From an uncultured delta proteobacterium (GTDB lineage: Bacteria; RBG-13-61-14; DRUE01), in assembly GCA_903930515.1 (NCBI GenBank), contig CAIYYW010000394.1, positions 1 to 26,400 on the forward strand: a stretch of 26,400 nucleotides of DNA, in the 5' to 3' direction. Shown piece after piece: positions 23,113 through 26,400 of this stretch. Positions within the stretch are counted from its first letter, which is position 1. Every line of letters begins with the position of its first letter. The notes below the pieces were generated by a model. That model did no database searches. It was not told the DNA's origin and saw nothing but the letters and a program-made list of their open reading frames with translations. Position numbers and translations under genes: made by a program.

Positions 23113-24078
23113 CTAAATGGCTTCTATCGTTGACGGCGGCTTGCAAGTAATATTGTATGTAACGCTCACCACTCCCTTGACCTCAGTCGTGATCCTGGCC
23201 GACAATCGCTCCAGAATCGGATACGGAATTCTGGTCGGCTTCGCAGTCACCGCATCCCTGCTCTCCCAGCATCTGACCTCAATCTGCAACCCGAAATCCC
23301 TCTTCCCGTCCCTAACCCCGGTCACCTTGTCCTTATGCAAAATCGCCAGATACTGAAACGCGCCACTGTTCTTAAGCGCGTCCTCAACCAGCCTGGTCGC
23401 CTGGCGCACAATCTCAATCCGCTCCGGAGTAACCTCGCCGATCACCCGGGCCGCCAGCGCCGGTCCCGGAAACGGAGGCCGGCTCCAGATTTCCCCGGGC
23501 AAGCCCAGCGCCTTCCCGATCGCGCGCACCGCGGGTTTCCTCAATGCCACCAGCGGCTCAATCAGCTTGTATCCGTATAACTTTTTGGTGTCTATCCCCA
23601 GTTGCTCCAAAATATTGTGCTGCCGCTTCACCCCCGCCAGCGTCTCTTCAATGTCCGTGTAATTGGTCCCCTGAAGCAAAAATTTCGCCCCGCTCCTTTT
23701 CACCAGCGGACCGAAAACCGTCTTGTAAAAAGTCTGAGTGATCGCCTCCCGTTTTTCCTCCGGATCGTCAATCCCCTTCAAGGCCCGGAAAAATTCAGGG
23801 CGCGCGTCCAGAACTTCCACCCGCACCCCCAGCTTCTTGAAAACGCCCACAATGTATTTCGCCTCGCCCTCTCGCATAATGCCGTTTTCAATGAAATATG
23901 ATTTCAGCCGCTTGCCCAAAGCCAGGTGCGCGAGCAAGGTGACCGCCGACGAATCCACTCCGCCGGAAAGGGCGTTGACCGCCAGACCCCCTCCGACCAT
24001 ATCGGAAATTTGCGCCACTTGCCCCCGGATAAAATTTTTCACATCCAGCCTCGCCAGCGTGATCTCCTTTATCTTCAT
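23113..24078 (-). CDS. guaA: GMP synthase-like ATP pyrophosphatase subunit without a glutaminase domain
   Basis: The ATG at 24078 has a near-perfect GAAGGAGGAG site and gives 321 aa; the longer in-frame extension to 24264 is translated repeat DNA. The PP-loop SGGVDSS lies at residues 38-44. QGTNYTDIEET replaces the usual QGTLYPDVIES, the segment PPFPGPALAARVIGEVTPER is clear, and the C-terminal dimerisation end KPPSTIE matches KPPATIEWE. This is the XMP-to-GMP amination half of GMP synthase. The N-terminal class I glutaminase found in most bacterial GuaA is absent and not encoded nearby. The length suits archaeal-type two-subunit GMP synthase. It could use ammonia or a partner elsewhere, or be a paralogue acting on another substrate. 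Confidence 0.88.
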   Translation of the reverse strand: MKIKEITLARLDVKNFIRGQVAQISDMVGGGLAVNALSGGVDSSAVTLLAHLALGKRLKSYFIENGIMREGEAKYIVGVFKKLGVRVEVLDARPEFFRALKGIDDPEEKREAITQTFYKTVFGPLVKRSGAKFLLQGTNYTDIEETLAGVKRQHNILEQLGIDTKKLYGYKLIEPLVALRKPAVRAIGKALGLPGEIWSRPPFPGPALAARVIGEVTPERIEIVRQATRLVEDALKNSGAFQYLAILHKDKVTGVRDGKRDFGLQIEVRCWESRDAVTAKPTRIPYPILERLSARITTEVKGVVSVTYNITCKPPSTIEAI

Positions 24079-24097
24079 CTTTCTCTCCTCCTTCGTG

Positions 24098-24119
24098 GCG
24101 CGGACACTCTTGTCCGCGC
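24098..24119. repeat. 9-bp hairpin, GACA-N4-TGTC family
   Basis: Perfect arms GCGCGGACA and TGTCCGCGC enclose CTCT. It is the longest of the three hairpins in this family and lies directly upstream of the GMP-synthase-like start. Confidence 0.7.
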
Positions 24120-24132
24120 ACTGCTTTGAATG

Positions 24133-24154
24133 TGCGAGCGCCTTTAGGCGCGAT
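24133..24154. repeat. TTTA-loop hairpin repeat, copy A
   Basis: TGCGA, then GCGCC, loop TTTA, GGCGC and GAT. It differs from copy B (24207-24228) at only two positions, which pair with each other (C-G here, A-T there). Confidence 0.65.
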
Positions 24155-24172
24155 ACCGATTGTAATTTGCGA

Positions 24173-24206
24173 GCGGTATTCCGCGAGTCCCGCGTATTTC
24201 GCGGGA
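24173..24206. repeat. Two adjacent small hairpins between the TTTA-loop copies
   Basis: GCGG-TATT-CCGC (24173-24184) and TCCCGCG-TATTT-CGCGGGA (24188-24206) lie one after the other and are perfectly paired. With the flanking copies they form a cluster of hairpins in under 130 bases. Confidence 0.6.
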
Positions 24207-24228
24207 TGCGAGCGACTTTAGTCGCGAT
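24207..24228. repeat. TTTA-loop hairpin repeat, copy B
   Basis: TGCGA, then GCGAC, loop TTTA, GTCGC and GAT. This is the second copy of the element at 24133-24154, with one compensatory base-pair change. Confidence 0.65.
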
Positions 24229-24284
24229 GGTCGCAAGTCTAGCAAACCCCTTTTGCCTTGTCAATTTTCAGAATTCCAATGTAC

Positions 24285-24305
24285 GGGCGTTCCGGTGGAA
24301 CGCCC
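24285..24305. repeat. 9-bp hairpin GGGCGTTCC/GGAACGCCC
   Basis: Perfect arms with a three-base loop GGT. No T-tract lies on either side, so terminator function is unlikely. It belongs to the repeat-rich spacer between the GMP-synthase-like gene and the toxin-antitoxin pair. Confidence 0.6.
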
Positions 24306-24320
24306 TCGGAGGCGCATCCA

Positions 24321-24355
24321 GCCTTCGTAGCCGAAGCTACTACGGCGGAGTAGGC
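24321..24355. repeat. Imperfect palindromic repeat with CTTCG/CGAAG and CGTAG/CTACG arms
   Basis: The segment is bounded by GCCT and AGGC. Inside, CTTCG-TAGC-CGAAG and the alternative CGTAG...CTACG pairing compete. The related word GGCTACGG occurs in the hairpin at 25196-25218. Confidence 0.5.
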
Positions 24356-24387
24356 AAGGTCGCAAAGCAATTCAATCTGGATTTATC

Positions 24388-24414
24388 CGCAGATGGACGC
24401 AGATAAACGCAGAT
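24388..24414. repeat. Three CGCAGAT units with a 10-bp period
   Basis: CGCAGAT occurs at 24388, 24398 and 24408 with three variable bases between units. It is too short and too few for a CRISPR array. It lies just downstream of the antitoxin gene. Confidence 0.7.
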
Positions 24415-24441
24415 GAGGACGGCTGAAGCCGGCGATGAATA

Positions 24442-24726
24442 CTATCTGCTTTCCGAGAGCTTGATCTCAAGCTTCTTGCCCATGGCCGCGGCAAACCGCT
24501 CAAGCGTGGAAAGTTTGATGTCCTCCGCGTGGTTCTCAATCCGCGAAATCGCGGTCTTCTTGGTCTTCAGCCGGCGCGCCAACTGTTCCTGGCTCAGTCC
24601 CGCCGCTTCCCTTTCCATCCGGAGCATCACTCCGATTTTCAGGCGCTGGTATCCCGCCTCGTAATCCTTGGCAAACTTAGCGTCCCGCCGCTTTCTTCCC
24701 GCAATATACTTTTTCAGATCACTCAT
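24442..24726 (-). CDS. higA: HigA-type antitoxin, XRE family helix-turn-helix protein
   Basis: A 94-aa protein. A helix-turn-helix of the XRE/Cro class occupies about residues 35-85 (LRMEREAAGLSQEQLARRL, then KTAISRIE), and the N-terminal 30 residues are basic and helical. It overlaps the toxin stop by 8 nt, with GGAGGAAG as ribosome site, the toxin-first order typical of HigBA systems. It should bind and neutralise the toxin and repress the operon through an operator such as the one at 25087-25104. Symbol assignment is by family. Confidence 0.9.
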   Translation of the reverse strand: MSDLKKYIAGRKRRDAKFAKDYEAGYQRLKIGVMLRMEREAAGLSQEQLARRLKTKKTAISRIENHAEDIKLSTLERFAAAMGKKLEIKLSESR

Positions 24727-25078
24727 CTCTCTTCCTCCGTTCCAGAAAATCCCTCCGGCAAGACTCCGCCTTTTGAATTTCCGCTTTGGGGGTCTTCTGA
24801 CTTTTTTTCATGAACCCGTGGGTCAACACGATAATCGAATTCCCAGCGAAAAAACACAAGATCCGGTATGCGTTCGAGCCGAATCTCACCCGGCATTCCC
24901 AAATCTGATCCGAGCCCGCCAGCTTTTTGAAGAACTGCGAGGGGACCATTGGCAAATCCTCCAGCAGTTTTAGCGTCCAGGTCACTTTGCGGGCTGCGCC
25001 GCTCTCGAGGGAATCAAGGAATTCCTCGACCGGGCATTTGCCCTCCGCCGTCCGGTAGAAAATGACCGTCCTCGGCAT
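24719..25078 (-). CDS. higB: HigB/RelE-like toxin (phage-derived Gp49-like family)
   Basis: A 119-aa protein of the Gp49-like/HigB group: it starts RTVIFYRTAEGKCPVEEFLDSL, then the WECRVRFGSNAYRILCFF segment and LTHGFMKKSQKTP, all family hallmarks. Such toxins are ribosome-dependent mRNA endonucleases. The basic and aromatic residues expected in the active cleft (Arg in R.R.LCFF, Lys/His in HGF.KK) are kept. The ATG at 25078 has no well-placed Shine-Dalgarno (AGGGA is too close) and a -10 box only six bases upstream. It forms an operon with the antitoxin gene. Confidence 0.9.
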   Translation of the reverse strand: MPRTVIFYRTAEGKCPVEEFLDSLESGAARKVTWTLKLLEDLPMVPSQFFKKLAGSDQIWECRVRFGSNAYRILCFFAGNSIIVLTHGFMKKSQKTPKAEIQKAESCRRDFLERRKRDE

Positions 25079-25084
25079 TTCCCT

Positions 25085-25113
25085 ATGTTAACATGCCGGT
25101 TAACTAAAGTCAA
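25085..25113 (-). promoter_or_regulatory. Toxin-antitoxin promoter with embedded operator
   Basis: On the minus strand TTGACT (25108-25113, five of six), a 17-nt spacer and TAACAT (25085-25090, four of six) form the promoter. An inverted repeat GTTAAC-N6-GTTAAC (25087-25104) spans the spacer and the -10 box, so a HigA dimer bound there would block RNA polymerase. Transcription would start at or next to the toxin ATG. Confidence 0.65.
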
Positions 25114-25195
25114 GAGCACGGGGAAAAATATTTTTCCGGGGTCCGGACCCTCTGGTCTGCGACAAAGAAAAGGTTTTCACCGAAGAGTCGCATCC

Positions 25196-25218
25196 TCCTC
25201 CGCCAAGGCTACGGAGGA
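25196..25218. repeat. 7-bp hairpin TCCTCCG/CGGAGGA
   Basis: Perfect arms enclose the nine-base loop CCAAGGCTA. It shares GGCTACGG-like wording with the element at 24321-24355. Confidence 0.55.
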
Positions 25219-25256
25219 CAAGAAGGCGCAAAGGTCGCAAAGGTTTTTTCTTTTTT

Positions 25257-25294
25257 GGGGCGCGGACATCCCGACTTAAAGCGGGATCTGCGAC
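25257..25294. repeat. Dispersed 38-nt hairpin repeat, copy 2
   Basis: The architecture equals copy 1 (119-156): outer stem CGCGGA/TCTGCG with one G-T pair, CA bulge, inner stem TCCCG/CGGGA and a loop containing CTTAAA. It matches copy 1 at 33 of 38 positions with one compensatory pair. Confidence 0.75.
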
Positions 25295-25491
25295 AAATAA
25301 GCAGTTTTCAGCGCTTCAGATCACTCATCGCCCTTAGTCATGGTTTGAATGGGCACCCGATAAAAGTCGGTTCATTCATCTACCCTTTATGGACCCGTCC
25401 CTATAATCACCCTCCCCTTGTTCTCCTCTCCGGCACTCGCTCGGCAATTGATTGTGATCGGGAGAAACCCAAGCCTAAACGCGCATCGGCC

Positions 25492-26400
25492 CTATTTGTA
25501 AGGATTGATGATTATGGGATTAAGCTTAAGATTGAACTTCCTTAAAGCCTCCTCGTCCAAAAGCCCTTCCTGCATTGTCTTCTCATAGGTGGCCCTGTCC
25601 ACATTGCACTTCAGCACCACAGATTCCCGCATATTGAGATATTCATCCGGCACATCAGCCTTTATCTCAATAAAAACCTTAACAATTTCCGGATGCGCAA
25701 ACACTGTTTTGAGAATTTTCAGGCAAGGACTCGCCAATTCCGATAGGTTATATTTGAATACATCCTGGGCTAGAGGAGGGAACTTTGGCTGAGCTACCAC
25801 ACCCACAACCATGAAGAGTCCCCATAGCGTGACCTCCTCATTCATAAGCGGGGGATTATTCCCTTGGACTTCTTTTTGTAGTATGATAAATAAGTTCTGG
25901 TCATCGGGGGGAATATAGCCATCCACCACTTCAACGACTTTAGGCGTTATCCCCAATTTTAGGGCAACCACTTCACGGGCTTTGTCAGCATCCAGTTCGG
26001 CTAATTTCTCATCATGAGTGGCATAAAAGATCCTGTTTTTGAAATCTGGGCCAAGCTTTTTCTGGGCTTCTCTCAAGACCATTTCCTCTTGAACAAGCTC
26101 CGGAATGACCTTTGCAATTCTAGCATCCGCCAATTGATTGCCCAACGTCACGGACTTTTTTCCAGATAGATAAAGCTTCAATTGCTCGTCACTCGCAGTT
26201 TTAATTACTTCTCTGACGATAGTTTTGGTATCCGGAAGAGAACGGGGGGCGGCACCTAATTTATCAAATGCGCTCATGTTCTTAAGGTCTGCCTCGGTAA
26301 TTTCATGGTCAAGCGCAATTACGCAAATCGCATGCTGAAATATCGCTTCATCATATGCCTCCTTGCCAACTTTGGCCTCTTCAGCGGTAAGGGCCTTCTC
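25492..26400 (-). CDS. Unknown protein, N-terminus beyond the window edge
   Basis: The frame is open from the TAG at 25492 to the right edge, 302 residues. An internal ATG at 26277 has no ribosome site and the 41 codons upstream of it look protein-like (charged, helical), so the gene most likely begins outside the window. The visible part alternates helical, Lys/Glu-rich stretches with beta-like ones. It has no clear membrane segment, and the VVDGYIPPDDQNLF and EVTLWGLFMVVGVVAQPKF segments might identify its family in a search. I do not recognise it. It is visibly AT-richer than the chaperone and gld genes, consistent with more recent acquisition. Confidence 0.72.
   Translation of the reverse strand, partial: EKALTAEEAKVGKEAYDEAIFQHAICVIALDHEITEADLKNMSAFDKLGAAPRSLPDTKTIVREVIKTASDEQLKLYLSGKKSVTLGNQLADARIAKVIPELVQEEMVLREAQKKLGPDFKNRIFYATHDEKLAELDADKAREVVALKLGITPKVVEVVDGYIPPDDQNLFIILQKEVQGNNPPLMNEEVTLWGLFMVVGVVAQPKFPPLAQDVFKYNLSELASPCLKILKTVFAHPEIVKVFIEIKADVPDEYLNMRESVVLKCNVDRATYEKTMQEGLLDEEALRKFNLKLNPIIINPYK

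Larger units (their letters stand above)
25114..25491. other. Repeat-rich non-coding spacer
   Basis: No gene is visible in this stretch. It holds a 16-bp palindrome (25122-25137, GGAAAAAT/ATTTTTCC), a 12-bp palindrome (25139-25150, GGGTCC/GGACCC), two diverged copies of a word starting TCTGCGACAAA and ending GTTTTCA (25156-25179 and 25287-25310), a hairpin (25196-25218), two AAAGG units separated by TCGC, and the second full copy of the 38-nt repeat (25257-25294). Confidence 0.6.

Noticed and set aside
24079-24264. N-terminal extension of the GMP-synthase-like protein
   Set aside because: The extra 62 residues are translated hairpin repeats; the ATG at 24078 has a near-ideal ribosome site and matches the expected protein start.
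24285-24305. Hairpin as a rho-independent terminator
   Set aside because: Strong stem but no T-tract on either side; the same holds for the other spacer hairpins, so none is called a terminator.
24388-24414. CGCAGAT repeats as a CRISPR array
   Set aside because: Units of 7 bp with 3-bp spacers, only three copies and no cas genes nearby.
26277-26277. ATG at 26277 as the start of the right-edge gene
   Set aside because: No Shine-Dalgarno or -10 box upstream, and the frame stays open with protein-like codons for 41 more codons to the window edge.

Overview
The window reads as chromosome from an uncultured, Gram-negative-type bacterium of middling to fairly high GC. A lipobox lipoprotein, a membrane-anchored HtrA protease, a signal-peptide protein and a GldA/F/G plus DUF4340 transporter all point to a cell with an envelope compartment. 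The gene content (DUF1844, MoxR/DUF58/transglutaminase, REC-PilZ, lidless Hsp70) is typical of Desulfobacterota-like or candidate-phylum lineages, but no phylum can be assigned from sequence alone. Many intergenic gaps carry dispersed hairpin repeats.

Layout. 1-45: 3'-truncated tRNA-Met on the minus strand. 255-1079: short-chain dehydrogenase behind a good promoter. 1169-5555: MoxR ATPase, DUF58 protein and transglutaminase membrane protein, an overlapping three-gene unit. 5652-7058: ICMT/PEMT-like membrane methyltransferase with an unrecognised C-terminal domain. 7059-7610: non-coding, with repeat hairpins. 7611-9753: Hsp70 without its C-terminal lid, followed by a J-domain protein. 9903-10966: a secreted hypothetical and a small membrane protein.

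A long minus-strand run follows. Transcribed from about 20.4 kb down to 10.95 kb, it holds a 74-aa membrane protein; then a tight eight-gene unit (GldA ATPase, GldF permease, GldG, DUF4340, a 69-aa protein, a 32-aa single-pass membrane microprotein, DUF1844, HtrA protease); then, behind its own promoter, a REC-PilZ response regulator and a diadenylate-cyclase-domain protein; then a DUF1648 membrane protein. This places an envelope ABC system, an envelope protease and proteins for two cyclic dinucleotides (c-di-GMP binding, c-di-AMP synthesis) side by side.

The right part holds a DUF1846 protein, a lipoprotein alpha/beta hydrolase, a stand-alone GMP-synthase-like ATP pyrophosphatase, a repeat-rich spacer, a HigB/HigA-type toxin-antitoxin pair with a promoter/operator, another repeat-rich spacer, and an AT-richer unknown gene running off the right edge.

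Two patterns cut across the window. Four genes at transcription-unit starts (5652, 10649, 20393, 25078) lack a usable Shine-Dalgarno and have a -10-like hexamer 6-9 nt before the start codon, as expected of leaderless mRNAs, while most other genes have clear AGGAGG-type sites. Several repeat hairpin families show paired (compensatory) base changes between copies.
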